Assembly: GCA_044224315.1 (NCBI GenBank) | Contig: JBGAKR010000007.1 | Span: 139,154 to 203,153 of the forward strand | Source: JAGXTF01 sp044224315 | GTDB taxonomy: Bacteria; Bacteroidota; Bacteroidia; NS11-12g; UBA955 | Length of the DNA: 64,000 nt | Direction: 5' to 3' | Shown here: positions 33,985 to 44,115 of the stretch, one piece after another | Layout of the letters: the number at the start of each line of letters is the position of its first letter | How positions within the stretch are numbered: the first letter of the stretch is position 1 | The notes under the pieces: model-generated | What the model was told of the DNA's origin: nothing | Databases searched by the model: none | Seen by the model: the letters and a program-made list of their open reading frames with translations, nothing else | Program-made: the position numbers and the translations under genes

Positions 33985-34267
33985 CTGATAGGGGATAGGG
34001 AATAGAGGAGGCGACATTTAAGCTTTTCGTTCAGTTGGAACGTCCCTAAGCACATTACAATTTTGCAATTGCTCCGCCCATTGAAAATATAACGAATTGC
34101 ATCTGGCTGTTTATTCTGCTTTGTACATTCTAATCCGCCCATTGTAAATGCGGCGGAGGCTGTCTGATGCACTTTGCACCTTGCGCTGTGCACCAACCAT
34201 AAACCTTTTAATTTTCAAGGAAGGCTGCTATTCCCTATTAGCTATTCCCTACCAGCTATTCCCTGTT
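33985..34267 (+). repeat. Composite heptamer-repeat element with CCGCC/GGCGG hairpin, ending in the MFS stop codon
   Basis: There is no gene in this gap. It contains CTATTCC-type heptamers (complement, near 33985-34008) and a half hairpin module TTGCTCCGCCCATTGAAAAT (34068-34087). GGCTGTT at 34115 comes next, then TCCGCC (34134-34139)...GGCGGA (34152-34157), joined to a second GGCTGT (34158). TTTGCAC/TGTGCAC heptamers follow, and finally three 14-base copies of GCTATTCCCTATTA type (34227-34268). The 30 bases at 34134-34163 match 16074-16103 at 28 positions. The last unit supplies the MFS gene's TAA. Confidence 0.88.
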
Positions 34268-35450
34268 AAATCTCAAATAAATCTGGCATAGCCACTGAAT
34301 TTTGTTTGCGTTGATGGCGAATAAACAACAGGCTAACCAACAATCCCAGGGCAGAAATACCGCTCCAGATTAAAAATAGAGTGGGAAGGTTAGAAATTTG
34401 GTTTTGATATACCCAACCCGATAATAAGCCGCCCAAAAATATTCCGGTTTCGAGTGAAATAAACAACATACTCATGGCCCTGCCGCGGGTTTGTTCGGTA
34501 CTTTCATCTCCAGCCCAGGCAAATAAACCCGGAGCATTAAACCCCTGCCCAACTCCATACAGGATGGCCGATACAAAAAATATGTAGGTATTGGAAGTAA
34601 ACGCGAGTAAACCCATCGCAATCATTTGGCTAAATGTGCCAATGGCAGTGCAAAAGGGCCTTCCAAGCCGGTCGCTGAGTTTTCCGCTAAGAATGCGCAC
34701 CGATAAAGAGGCAATAATATAAACGGTAAGGTATAAACCCTTGTGTTTAAACCCCTGAGCCACGGTGTAGTCTGGCATTACAATCAGCACCCCGCCGATG
34801 GGTATGCATATGAGCATCATCAATAAAGCAGATTTCCATACCGGTGCATAGAATATTTCGCGGACCAAAAATCGGGGCGGTTCTTTAAAGTCTGGACGGG
34901 TTTCGGGTAATGTATAAAACAATACAAATGCCGCAACACCCATGCCGGCGCCCAACCAATATACTCCATTGGAGCCTATGAGCAGGGCCATAGAAGATCC
35001 GAAGGCAAAACCCAATGAAGCACCGATATTACCAAACATACCCTGCCAGCCTAAGGCTTCTCCGCGCCTTTCGGTAGGCACTATGTCGGTGGTATAGGCT
35101 GTAAAACCTGTAGGTGCAAACCCGGTAAAAAAACCATGCACGGCCCTTGCCGCAAAGAATATTGATAAAATACCTGCAAATGGATATATGCAACTTGCCA
35201 CTACACAAAAAGCAGTGCCACCTAGAATCGACCATCTTCGTCCGTACCGGTCGGTAACCCAGCCACTGATGGGTCGTGCAACCAAAGCCCCCAAAGCAAA
35301 GATGCTGATAATCCAGCCAAAATATTCCGCTCCGCCAATTTTCCGCAAATGTTCGGGCAATTCGGGCAATACCATGTTAAACGAAAGGAAAAATAGCAGT
35401 GCCCCAATGCATAAACGCCAATATGCTGCTGAGAATTTAGGGGCCGACAT
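34266..35450 (-). CDS. Major facilitator superfamily transporter
   Basis: The 394-residue protein has 12 hydrophobic segments in two halves. The MFS loop motif GWVTDRYGRRWSILGG appears after TM2, and its repeat GKLSDRLGRPFCTAIG after TM8. TM4 and TM5 carry ARAVHGFFTGFAPTGFTAYTTDIVPTERRGEALGW, like drug or sugar efflux carriers. Substrate unknown; a multidrug-efflux-like role is plausible. The stop codon lies in the neighbouring repeat. It is monocistronic. Confidence 0.88.
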   Translation of the reverse strand: MSAPKFSAAYWRLCIGALLFFLSFNMVLPELPEHLRKIGGAEYFGWIISIFALGALVARPISGWVTDRYGRRWSILGGTAFCVVASCIYPFAGILSIFFAARAVHGFFTGFAPTGFTAYTTDIVPTERRGEALGWQGMFGNIGASLGFAFGSSMALLIGSNGVYWLGAGMGVAAFVLFYTLPETRPDFKEPPRFLVREIFYAPVWKSALLMMLICIPIGGVLIVMPDYTVAQGFKHKGLYLTVYIIASLSVRILSGKLSDRLGRPFCTAIGTFSQMIAMGLLAFTSNTYIFFVSAILYGVGQGFNAPGLFAWAGDESTEQTRGRAMSMLFISLETGIFLGGLLSGWVYQNQISNLPTLFLIWSGISALGLLVSLLFIRHQRKQNSVAMPDLFEI

Positions 35451-35588
35451 GGTAAGCTAAAAAGTAGGTAAAGGGGGTGCAAATATCCAATCTTATTTGC
35501 CGGGATTGGGAATTGCCTGTAAATAAATATGCTGAAAAGTAAAATAATTCGGATAAATATTCAAAAAATCAATCCAATCAATCCATTT

Positions 35589-37220
35589 TTAGCCATATTT
35601 GGCTACCAGGGGTATGCGCCGGCCGCCTCCGAATGCTTTTTGGGTAACCCGCAAGATAGGCGGAGCCTGAAATCGTTTAAATTCGTTTCGATTTACTAAA
35701 TTTACGATACGGTCTGCCACTGCAGGGTCGTAACCCAGGGCTTTTATCTCATCGCGGCCCTTGCGGTCTTCAATGTATAGTTTAAGTATTTCATCCAGCA
35801 ATGGATACTCGGGCAAGCTATCGCTGTCTTTTTGTCCGGGTCTCAATTCGGCCGACGGGGCTTTAGTTATTATCGCTTCGGGAATAATTTCCTTTTCACG
35901 GTTGATATACCTGGCAAGGGCATATACTTTCATTTTGTATACATCGCCAATCGGGCTAAGGCCTCCGCACATATCTCCATAAAGCGTACTATATCCAACT
36001 GCCATTTCGCTTTTGTTGCTGGTATTGAGCAAAACATGGCCAAACTTGTTGCTGATTGCCATTAACAACATACCCCTGGTGCGGGCTTGCAGGTTTTCTT
36101 CTGTTACATCGAATGATTTGCCAAAAAACAGAGGATCCAGGGTTTTGATATAGGCATCGTAAATATCTTTTATGGCCAATAAATCGCCATGGTTTCCCAG
36201 GTTTTCCGAAAGTGCTTTCGCATCAGCCACACTGCCTTCGGTACTAAACTCGCTGGGCATAAATACCGGCCATACATTTTCTGCACCCAATGCTTCGGTG
36301 GCCAGGGCTTGAACTACAGCACTGTCAATACCACCGCTGTTGCCCAGCAGTGCTTTTTTGAAACCCATTTTGCTGAAATACTCACGAATGCCAAATACAA
36401 TGGCATCGTGCATAATTTGTGTTTCTTCATATACAGCAGGTTTTATATGCCGTGTAGTAAGGTCTATTCCGTCAAAATGCACATAGCCCATTTCTTCTTT
36501 AAAACAGGCCAATTCGCATACTGTTTCGCCGAATTTATTCAGGGCCTGGCTATCTCCGTCAAAAATCAACTCGGTATGTGCACCTACCTGATTTACATAT
36601 ACGATGGGCAAACCAAAACGTTCAACATTGCCTTCGAAAACCTTATCGCGCAGGGCCACTTTGCCCACATGAAAGGGCGATGCTGCCGGGTGAATAATGA
36701 TATTCGCACCGGCTTGTTTTAAACGTTCGGCAGGTGAAATTTTATAGTGAAAATTGTTGTACTGATCCCACAAATCTTCACAAATGGCAATCCCGATTTG
36801 GGCCCCCATAAATTCGAAAACCTCGGTTAATGCATTGGGTTCAAAATACCGCGCTTCGTTAAAAATATCATAGGTAGGCAAAAGGGTTTTGTGAATCACC
36901 TTTTCAATCTGCCCGTTTTGCATAAAACAGGCCACATTGTGCAAAGCTCTGCCGGTATCCGGATTGCGCATAACGCCTCCAACAATGGCGGCAATGCCAT
37001 TACAGCATTGGGCTACCAACTCCAGGCTTTGTTCGCATTCTTCCACAAACCATGGATAATCCAGCAGGTCTTCAGGAGGGTATCCGCATACTGCCAGTTC
37101 TGAGAATACAACCAAATCGGCGCCATTGCTGCGCGCTTCTTCTATGGCCTCTGCTATGCGGGCCGTATTGTGCTGGAAATCCCCGATGGTATAATTTAAC
37201 TGAGCCAGGCAGATCTTCAT
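35589..37220 (-). CDS. nadE: Glutamine-dependent NAD+ synthase
   Basis: The enzyme amidates deamido-NAD to NAD+, using ammonia from glutamine. The 543-residue protein has an N-terminal nitrilase-like glutaminase domain with the triad E41 (FSELAVCGYPPEDLL), K111 (KTLLPTYDIFNEARYF) and C147 (GIAICEDLW). The C-terminal synthetase domain has the ATP loop GNSGGIDSAVV (293-303) and TSNKSEMAVGYSTLYGD. Length fits the two-domain form. The next genes, a beta-barrel and gldB, match the nadE-gldB neighbourhood familiar in gliding Bacteroidota. Confidence 0.95.
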   Translation of the reverse strand: MKICLAQLNYTIGDFQHNTARIAEAIEEARSNGADLVVFSELAVCGYPPEDLLDYPWFVEECEQSLELVAQCCNGIAAIVGGVMRNPDTGRALHNVACFMQNGQIEKVIHKTLLPTYDIFNEARYFEPNALTEVFEFMGAQIGIAICEDLWDQYNNFHYKISPAERLKQAGANIIIHPAASPFHVGKVALRDKVFEGNVERFGLPIVYVNQVGAHTELIFDGDSQALNKFGETVCELACFKEEMGYVHFDGIDLTTRHIKPAVYEETQIMHDAIVFGIREYFSKMGFKKALLGNSGGIDSAVVQALATEALGAENVWPVFMPSEFSTEGSVADAKALSENLGNHGDLLAIKDIYDAYIKTLDPLFFGKSFDVTEENLQARTRGMLLMAISNKFGHVLLNTSNKSEMAVGYSTLYGDMCGGLSPIGDVYKMKVYALARYINREKEIIPEAIITKAPSAELRPGQKDSDSLPEYPLLDEILKLYIEDRKGRDEIKALGYDPAVADRIVNLVNRNEFKRFQAPPILRVTQKAFGGGRRIPLVAKYG

Positions 37221-37237
37221 GGAAAGCTGCCCCCGGT

Positions 37238-38020
37238 TTAAAAGAAAATACCCAGTTGCAGCGCCAGATAATTGTTGCGAACTTTTACTTTTTTATCCAA
37301 CGACATATCTGTAAACGCATTGTCGAGTCGTAAACCTGCAATGAATGTGGTGTTACCACTGATTTTGCCTTCAATACCGGCACCAATAATCAGGGGTAAA
37401 CGCAGCGGAGAAACGTTATCTCTGAATGCCCCTTCACCCGCCTTTCCATCAAAATCAAGCGCATCGTTGGCACTGGAATTGGGGCTGTGGTGGCTGGGTG
37501 AGCCAGATTTATACAAACTCGGATTTGAAGTGGTTGTCAATCTGTTTTGAATGAGTATGGAAGGGGCAAAACCAAATTGTCCGTAGTATGTAAGTCGGCC
37601 AATTTCATTGGTTTTTAGTTTCAAGGTAACCGGAATCTGCACATATTGAAGGCGATAATCAAATTGGGTATTGGTAAAATAAGCACCCGGAGCCACTGAA
37701 TTATTGTAAAGGGTGTCGGTAGACTTAAGTTTGGTAGGCTGGGTGGTTACAATTACCTCGGTGCTTACCCAGTAGTTGGGGTTATTGCCAAGGTTAAAGT
37801 CAAACATCATTCCGTATGAATATCCCAGACCCATTCCATTGTTCTTAACATTGCCTTCCATCACTTTAGAAAAAGTAAAATTGGGTGAAAATTTAAATCC
37901 GATTCGCAGGTTTTTGGGGCCGGTAGAAGCTGCTGCCGTAGTTTGTGCAAATGATTTGGTACCAGCGCCTGCCAAAAACATGGCGGCGAACAACAAAGTA
38001 TTGTTTATTTGCGTTCTCAT
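37238..38020 (-). CDS. PorT-like outer-membrane beta-barrel protein
   Basis: The 260-residue protein has a signal peptide (to about residue 26, AGTKSFAQ). Barrel strands follow: RIGFKFSPNFTFSKVM, YSYGMMFDFNLG, YWVSTEVIVTTQ, FDYRLQYVQIPVTLKLKT and a C-terminal NNYLALQLGIFF. The LQYVQIPVTLKLKT pattern is the typical PorT/PF13568 strand. PorT is a T9SS component; whether this protein is PorT itself or a relative cannot be told. It lies between nadE and gldB and is divergent from gldB with only 7 bases between their starts. Confidence 0.75.
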   Translation of the reverse strand: MRTQINNTLLFAAMFLAGAGTKSFAQTTAAASTGPKNLRIGFKFSPNFTFSKVMEGNVKNNGMGLGYSYGMMFDFNLGNNPNYWVSTEVIVTTQPTKLKSTDTLYNNSVAPGAYFTNTQFDYRLQYVQIPVTLKLKTNEIGRLTYYGQFGFAPSILIQNRLTTTSNPSLYKSGSPSHHSPNSSANDALDFDGKAGEGAFRDNVSPLRLPLIIGAGIEGKISGNTTFIAGLRLDNAFTDMSLDKKVKVRNNYLALQLGIFF

Positions 38021-38027
38021 ATTCTAA

Positions 38028-39062
38028 ATGCAAACTAAATCATTTTTATCCATATCAGCAGCCCTTTTTTCGGGTTTTTCTATGGTTTTATTTTCAAACT
38101 GTAGTAATAAAAAAAGCCATAGCGCAGTTGAATTCCGCGATTTTAACCGCGAAATAGACAGTGTTTCGGCCAATGGAATTACCACTACCGAATTTGTTAG
38201 CCTAAAAAATAAGCATGGTAGATTTTTTATATTATGGTTAAATGAAGTGTTAGATTTTGAAAAATACGGACCCCTTAATGATAGTCTGGGCGCTGTTTAT
38301 CTTTCCGAATTCATGGTAAAAAACAAGCCGGTTTTCAATGCGGTTAGCTTGCATTATAAAAAATATCCCCAATTACAAAATCAGATTTCTGAAGCCATCG
38401 GCAATCTGCAGGATGTGATGGGAAATGCACCAAAGCCAGTGGTGTATGCGTATTTTTCACAATTCAGCAATTACAACACTTTTGTAGATACTTTTGGCGG
38501 CAAAACCATTTTTGCCTTTAGTGCAGAAATGTTTATGAACGATACTTTTCCATTGTACGACATGCTGGATGTGCCCGAGTTTTTTAAACGCTATGATAGC
38601 ACTGCGCAAATACCGGCTATGATGATATGGACTTATCTCAAAAGTGTGTATGATGTAAATGGAACCAGCAAAAACATGATAAGTGAAGCGGTTTTGAATG
38701 GTAAAATCTGGTACACCATGGCCCAGGTTTTTCCCGATGCACACCCTTGGGATATATACGGTTATACAGAGAAAGAATGGAAACAAATGGTTACAGAAGA
38801 AGGGCAGATTTGGAAGCACTATGTAGATCAAAATATGCTTTTTCAAACCGATTTTAATAAGTACAAGAGGTATTTCAATTATGGCAATCACACTTTTGGT
38901 GCGGGTATACCAGAAGATTGTCCTCCGCTGATTGGTAACTTTACCGGGTATCGGATCGTAGAGCAGTATATGAAAAAAACAGGCACTAAGCTGGCCTACC
39001 TTTGGAAGCAAGGTGATGCCGAGAAAATCTTGCGCGAATCGGGCTATAATCCTATCAAATAA
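38028..39062 (+). CDS. gldB: Gliding motility lipoprotein GldB
   Basis: The 344-residue protein has a lipoprotein signal (MVLFSNC, C25). It matches GldB in length and in conserved segments (EFRDFNREIDSVS, SLKNKHGRFFILWLNEVLDFEKYGPLNDSLG, FAFSAEMFMNDTFPLYDML, and a C-terminal PPLIGNFTGYRIVEQYMKKTG). GldB is a lipoprotein needed for gliding in Flavobacterium and is widespread in the phylum. Here the gldC gene that often follows is absent; a PaaI thioesterase gene overlaps the stop by one base instead. Consistent with the T9SS proteins in the window. Confidence 0.88.
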   Translation: MQTKSFLSISAALFSGFSMVLFSNCSNKKSHSAVEFRDFNREIDSVSANGITTTEFVSLKNKHGRFFILWLNEVLDFEKYGPLNDSLGAVYLSEFMVKNKPVFNAVSLHYKKYPQLQNQISEAIGNLQDVMGNAPKPVVYAYFSQFSNYNTFVDTFGGKTIFAFSAEMFMNDTFPLYDMLDVPEFFKRYDSTAQIPAMMIWTYLKSVYDVNGTSKNMISEAVLNGKIWYTMAQVFPDAHPWDIYGYTEKEWKQMVTEEGQIWKHYVDQNMLFQTDFNKYKRYFNYGNHTFGAGIPEDCPPLIGNFTGYRIVEQYMKKTGTKLAYLWKQGDAEKILRESGYNPIK

Positions 39063-39496
39063 TGGAACAACTAAGACAGTATATCGTAGAACGTTTGCAA
39101 ACCAACCATTTTATTTCCCATGTAGGAATAAGTTTATTGCACCTTGAAATGGGTGTGGCCGAAATTGGTTTAAAAATAGAAGAGCACCATCTCCAGCAAA
39201 ACGGGTTTATGCATGGTGGGGTTACTGCCACGCTGGCCGATGTAGCCACAGGCATAGCCGCTTATACAATGGCTCCGGAGGGTAAAAATGTGGTTACTGC
39301 CGATCTTAAAATCAGCTATTTAAACCCAAGTACTGCGCATACCGTGAAAGCGGTGGGTAAGGTGGTGAAAGGGGGCAATTTGCTGTTTTTTTGTGAGGCA
39401 CAAATTTTTGACTGCCTGGATGAAGGTGATAAACTTATTGCCACAGCCACTGCTATCATGGTAGGTGTAGATATTCCGGTGGGCAAGCGGAGCTAA
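39062..39496 (+). CDS. PaaI-family hotdog thioesterase
   Basis: The 144-residue protein has the PaaI hotdog pattern NGFMHGGVTATLADVATGIAAY, with the catalytic-type Asp at about residue 61, and later VVTADLKISYLNPS. It should hydrolyse aryl- or acyl-CoA esters, often as a house-cleaning enzyme. The start overlaps the gldB stop (TAATG). A functional link to gliding is not implied. Confidence 0.85.
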   Translation: MEQLRQYIVERLQTNHFISHVGISLLHLEMGVAEIGLKIEEHHLQQNGFMHGGVTATLADVATGIAAYTMAPEGKNVVTADLKISYLNPSTAHTVKAVGKVVKGGNLLFFCEAQIFDCLDEGDKLIATATAIMVGVDIPVGKRS

Positions 39497-39598
39497 GGTT
39501 TTACCATTAATTTTATGACCATTCGCCTCAATTCACATGCTGTGTAAAGCCTTTTATACCGTGCAATCCTCAAATCGCTTATTTTTGGAGCTTTGCCT

Positions 39599-42091
39599 GT
39601 GAAAAAAATTATCATTTTAAGTTTCACTCTATGCTGGTTGTTGCCAGGCATTGCGCAGTCCATTCGAATAAAGGGCCGCATTTTTGCCGAGGAAACCCGC
39701 GAACCTTTGGCGTTTGCCAATTTTTATTTTGGCTCTACTACCAAGGGATTTTATTCTGATTTTGAAGGAAATTTTTCATATTCAAACGACAGTGTTTTTT
39801 CTGATACCCTTGTTGTAACCTACATGGGTTACGAAACCCGATATATAAAATTACGCACCGATAGTGTAAATATCCTGGAATTAGAAATGAAACGCTATTT
39901 CCAAAAAACCGGTGAAGTAGTGATAAAAAATAAAGTAAATCCGGCGCTTAAATGGATTAGGCTGGCGCAGGACAACCGTCAAAAAAACAATCCGGATAAT
40001 TTGCCATTTTATAATTGCGAAACTTACACAAACAGCACCATAGCTATCAACAATATCAATGAACGCATACGCAAAGGTAAGCTGGGGCAGGATATAGGAA
40101 AGCTGTTTGATACCATTAGCTACATTTCATCCGATAAATCCAAATCTATTTTACCGGTTTTTATGTCGGAAGTAATTAGTGATTACAGTTTCAACCGCAA
40201 TCCCCATCTTACCAAAGAGGTAATCAAAGCATCGCGCATCAAGGGAATTGGGGTTACCGATGGCAGTTTTATTTCCCAGTTTATGGGTAGCTCATTTGTA
40301 AATTATAATTTTTACCTCAATACCCTTTTGGTTATCGATAAAGGCATAATGAGCCCGATAGCGGAAGGGGCTATGGCTATTTATGATTATAAATTGGTAA
40401 ATGTAGATCGCACCGGACCCCGACGCATTTTTCAAATTTACTGCGAACCCAAAAACAGTAAAGACCTGGCGTTTAACGGATTTGTGTGGATTGAGGATAC
40501 CACCGGGGCATTGGTTCGACTTTCGCTTGAATTAAACGCCAATTCTAACCTCAATTATATTGAGAAATTAAGGGTAACCCAGGAGTATGCCCCCACCAAT
40601 AAAGGCGCGTATTTTGGTATTAGTACCCGCGCTGTAATAGATGCCGCCGAGTTAAATACCAATATGGCCGGGGTTGTTGCTACCATTACCACTACTGCAC
40701 GAAATGTAGATACCGATACCGAACATCCACCTAAATTTTTTGAAACCCGCATTACCATGTTGCCCGATGCTACTTCAAAATCGGATACATTTTGGGAAAA
40801 TCACCGCCACGTGCCCATGAATCCGGCTGAAGCCCGCATTGAAAACAAATTGGATACCCTTTTGCATCTGAAACGGGTGAGTACTTATATCGATGTTATT
40901 GGATTTTTGGTTGACGGTTATCGCAAATCAAGTACCCTGGATTTGGGCCCGTATTACAATTTAGTAAGCTATAATCAGCTGGAAGGCTTGCGTTTCAGAT
41001 TTGGTTTCCGATCTTCCTATAAACTTAGTCGCAATTGGTTGGTACATAGCTATGTGGCTTACGGTTTAAAAGATGAAAAATGGAAATATAGCATTTCGGC
41101 TAAGCGGGTTTTAAGCAGAAAACATTGGACACAGGCAGGTTTTTTATATCGCAGGGATGTAGAACAAATTGGTATTACCGATAATGATAATTATGCCACC
41201 GGACTGTTTACGGCATTCAATATGCTGGGTAGTAACAACCTGAATATGAACCGAGATCTGAGGTTGCTATTTGGTACCGATATCCGCAATGGATTGCGCG
41301 TAAACCTCACCCTGGGAAACCGATATTACCAATTTCAAAAAGTGGGTAATTACAATTTTGCCTGGTACCCGAAAGCGGGCGACACAACCCAGATTCAGCA
41401 GGATTTTACCAATACCACCATCAACCTTTCTGTGCGATATGCACCCCGCAATTACTATTTACAAAATGATAATTACCGTGTAGATTTTGGTGGCTTGGGT
41501 CCAGAATGGTATGGCACTATAATTCAGGGTGTGCCAAATGTAATGCGAAGTGAATTTAAGTACACCAAAATTATTTTAGGTGTTACCTACTATAAAGTGT
41601 GGGGTGCCATAGGCCGCACGGTTGCGAATCTCGAAGGTAGCCGAGTATTTGGCAGACTGCCCTATCCTTTACTTACCGTGTATATCGGCAATCAGAGTTT
41701 TGTATATAATACAGGTGCATATAACCAAATGCGCATATTTGAGTTTATTACCGACCGAAGCGCTTCTTTGGGTTTGGAGCACCATTTCAACGGTTTCCTG
41801 TTTAACCGGGTTCCTTTAATTCGAAAGTTTAAATGGAGAGAAATTGTAGGTACCAAATTAATTTATGGTACCCTGGATAAAAAGAATTTTGATATTATTC
41901 CAAAATATGTGGGCGATGCACCCATCACACAGTTTAAAACCTTTACCAATGCCCCTTACAGCGAAGTAAGTGTGGGTATTGAAAATATATTTAAAATATT
42001 AAGGGTGGATGCAGTGTGGAGATTAACCTACCGCAACGAACCCAGGGTGCGAAATTTTGGTGTGAAAGCGAGTATATCAGTGGGATTCTGA
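39599..42091 (+). CDS. CarboxypepD_reg-like/DUF5686 outer-membrane protein
   Basis: From the GTG at 39599 the protein has about 830 residues. A signal peptide (KKIIILSFTLCWLLPGIAQS) leads into a carboxypeptidase regulatory-like beta domain (about 22-105, IRIKGRIFAEETREPLAFANF). A long DUF5686 region follows with TonB-receptor-like barrel strands (FGFRSSYKLSRNWLVHSYVAYGL, and near the end RVDAVWRLTYRNEPRVRNFGVKASISVGF). The family is frequent in Bacteroidota outer membranes; its function is unknown. A TTG two codons upstream is possible; GAGCTTTG lies 3 bases before the GTG. The 3' end overlaps the convergent response regulator by 15 bases. Confidence 0.88.
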   Translation: MKKIIILSFTLCWLLPGIAQSIRIKGRIFAEETREPLAFANFYFGSTTKGFYSDFEGNFSYSNDSVFSDTLVVTYMGYETRYIKLRTDSVNILELEMKRYFQKTGEVVIKNKVNPALKWIRLAQDNRQKNNPDNLPFYNCETYTNSTIAINNINERIRKGKLGQDIGKLFDTISYISSDKSKSILPVFMSEVISDYSFNRNPHLTKEVIKASRIKGIGVTDGSFISQFMGSSFVNYNFYLNTLLVIDKGIMSPIAEGAMAIYDYKLVNVDRTGPRRIFQIYCEPKNSKDLAFNGFVWIEDTTGALVRLSLELNANSNLNYIEKLRVTQEYAPTNKGAYFGISTRAVIDAAELNTNMAGVVATITTTARNVDTDTEHPPKFFETRITMLPDATSKSDTFWENHRHVPMNPAEARIENKLDTLLHLKRVSTYIDVIGFLVDGYRKSSTLDLGPYYNLVSYNQLEGLRFRFGFRSSYKLSRNWLVHSYVAYGLKDEKWKYSISAKRVLSRKHWTQAGFLYRRDVEQIGITDNDNYATGLFTAFNMLGSNNLNMNRDLRLLFGTDIRNGLRVNLTLGNRYYQFQKVGNYNFAWYPKAGDTTQIQQDFTNTTINLSVRYAPRNYYLQNDNYRVDFGGLGPEWYGTIIQGVPNVMRSEFKYTKIILGVTYYKVWGAIGRTVANLEGSRVFGRLPYPLLTVYIGNQSFVYNTGAYNQMRIFEFITDRSASLGLEHHFNGFLFNRVPLIRKFKWREIVGTKLIYGTLDKKNFDIIPKYVGDAPITQFKTFTNAPYSEVSVGIENIFKILRVDAVWRLTYRNEPRVRNFGVKASISVGF

Positions 42092-42796
42092 TGCCCCTTT
42101 GGTATCGGTAAATTTATAGCCTACCCCACGCATACTTTGAAAATACACCGGTTTTTTAACGTCGGTTTCGAAATATTTGCGGAATGCCAAAATAAAGTTA
42201 TCGATGGTGCGGGTGCTTGGGTAAACATTGTAGCCCCATACGGTTTGCAATATTTTTTCGCGGCTTACTACCTGACCTTTATTCTCTATCAATAATTTAA
42301 GCAGCATGGCTTCTTTTTTGGTTAGCATAAAATCTCCGTCCACGCCTTTGGCTTCAAAACTTTCGAAATTGATGTAGTTATTGCCAAAATGGAATTCGTG
42401 CATAGTAAACGGATTTTCGTTTTTAGGTGCACTGCGGCCCAGTAATTTTTGCACGCGCAGTAGCAATTCTTCCAGGTTAAAAGGTTTGGTAAGGTAATCA
42501 TCCCCTCCTTTTTTCAAACCCGCAATGCGGTCTTGCGTTGTGTTGCGTGCACTCAGGAATAGAATAGGCACCTCGGCATTGCTGAGGCGAATATTTTCGG
42601 TAGCGGTTAGCCCGTCTACATGAGGAAGCATAACATCCATGATAATCAGGTCAAAACTTTCCTCCTTATTGCGCTGCAAAGCCTCAACACCATCTTTGGC
42701 GTGTGATACTTTGTAACCTTCTGATTCGAGGTTCAGTTTCACGAGATCCGCAATGTCGTGTTCGTCTTCTACTAGTAAAATTCTGTACTGTTTCAT
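42077..42796 (-). CDS. OmpR/PhoB-type response regulator
   Basis: The 239-residue protein has a receiver domain (acidic pocket VEDEHD, phospho-acceptor in LIIMDVMLPHVDG, lysine in DDYLTKPFNLEEL). A C-terminal winged helix follows (about 135-235, with LTKKEAMLLKLLIENKGQVVSREKI and RTIDNFILAFRKYFETDVKKPVYFQSMRGVGYKF). It lies 5 bases behind the gene for its likely kinase, so the pair is one two-component system. Targets unknown. Confidence 0.94.
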   Translation of the reverse strand: MKQYRILLVEDEHDIADLVKLNLESEGYKVSHAKDGVEALQRNKEESFDLIIMDVMLPHVDGLTATENIRLSNAEVPILFLSARNTTQDRIAGLKKGGDDYLTKPFNLEELLLRVQKLLGRSAPKNENPFTMHEFHFGNNYINFESFEAKGVDGDFMLTKKEAMLLKLLIENKGQVVSREKILQTVWGYNVYPSTRTIDNFILAFRKYFETDVKKPVYFQSMRGVGYKFTDTKGASESH

Positions 42797-42801
42797 AGGT
42801 T

Positions 42802-43977
42802 TTATACTTTATTTCTGAATACAATTTTAAACACAGATCCTGCAGGAATATTGTTTGTCACAGAAATTATTGCTTTGTGCTGACGTAAGATTTTGGCAAC
42901 CAGATACAAGCCTAAGCCGGAACCCGCGCTGCTGCGTGTATTTTCATCGCCAATGCGATAGAACTTCTTAAAAATATTACGTTTCTCTGATTCAGGAATC
43001 CCGATTCCATGGTCGGAAATGCGCATGGCAACCCTGCCTTTTTCAATAAATGTCTCTATTTCTACTTTTTCTTCTCCGGTTTTGCTGTATTTCACCGCAT
43101 TATTTACCAGGTTACTAACCATCATTTGCAGTTGGTCTTTATCGCCGGTAATGGTTAAATCGGGTTCAAATTTGGTTGTAATCTGCGCTGTAGCTGGCAT
43201 TGCATGCTGAAGTTCGTTCAGGGTTTCAACCACAAGTTCTTGTAATATTATGGGTTGGTCTACCCTTTGGGTATTGATGCTATCCAATCGGGTTATCATC
43301 AACACGTGGTCCATCAGTTTACTCAACCTGCTCAGATTTTTGTCGGCCATTTCAAGCAATTTCCGGAGATTGTCTTGCCCTTCGCCTGTTTGTTTCCCCG
43401 CGGTTTGAACCGCCAGTTTTGCCCCTGCTACGGGTGTTTTTAATTCATGGGTTACAGCCAGCAAAAAGTTGTTTTGCAATTGGTTTACCCTGAGAATGCG
43501 ATTGAGGAAAATAAACATGGCTATTGCAATGACCAGCATAATTACCCCCATAGTTATCCCTTCACTGATCCAACTGGCCCGCTTGCGCCTGAATTTTTCG
43601 TTCTCGTTTTTAACTATACTGTGCTTTACATGTACTAGAAAACTTTTATTTAAAGGCTTTTTTTGATAAAATCGAATATTGTATTGGGGAAACTTGCTCA
43701 GCACAGCTTCCTTTAGCGCGGCCGTATCGGTATATAGACTTTTATTTTGGTAATAAGACACAAAGGAGTCTTTGCCCGGAAAACGGCCATGTATCATGTT
43801 ATGGCTTGTTTCTCCGGCCACATGAATGCTGTCGGTGCTTAATATTTCCAACTGCATGGCACGTTCGCGGTACCCATATTTTACCAGCGAATAGGTCCAC
43901 CATGCAAAGGCGGCAAACATATAAACCGTAACAAATATGATGGTTAGATTTAATTTGGCGCGTGCAGATAATTTCAT
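42802..43977 (-). CDS. Sensor histidine kinase (two-component partner)
   Basis: The 391-residue kinase has TM1 (about 9-31), a periplasmic stretch of about 100 residues, TM2 (about 135-158), HisKA with the phospho-histidine in LLAVTHELKTPVAGAK, and an HATPase domain (NLVNNAVKYSKTG, DHGIGIPESEKRNIFKKFYR, GSGLGLYLVAKIL). No HAMP domain is evident between TM2 and HisKA. It is first in the operon with the regulator at 42077. The stimulus is unknown. Confidence 0.92.
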   Translation of the reverse strand: MKLSARAKLNLTIIFVTVYMFAAFAWWTYSLVKYGYRERAMQLEILSTDSIHVAGETSHNMIHGRFPGKDSFVSYYQNKSLYTDTAALKEAVLSKFPQYNIRFYQKKPLNKSFLVHVKHSIVKNENEKFRRKRASWISEGITMGVIMLVIAIAMFIFLNRILRVNQLQNNFLLAVTHELKTPVAGAKLAVQTAGKQTGEGQDNLRKLLEMADKNLSRLSKLMDHVLMITRLDSINTQRVDQPIILQELVVETLNELQHAMPATAQITTKFEPDLTITGDKDQLQMMVSNLVNNAVKYSKTGEEKVEIETFIEKGRVAMRISDHGIGIPESEKRNIFKKFYRIGDENTRSSAGSGLGLYLVAKILRQHKAIISVTNNIPAGSVFKIVFRNKV

Positions 43978-44115
43978 AGATGCTGAATAACAAAGATGAA
44001 CTTTTTAAGGGCATTCTACCAAATCTGTTTTTAATGCCAATGTCATTTGCGCAATTAAGGTGTAAAAATTACACAGGGCTGAAGTCATTTTTTTAAGTTA
44101 ATTTGAAGCAATTTT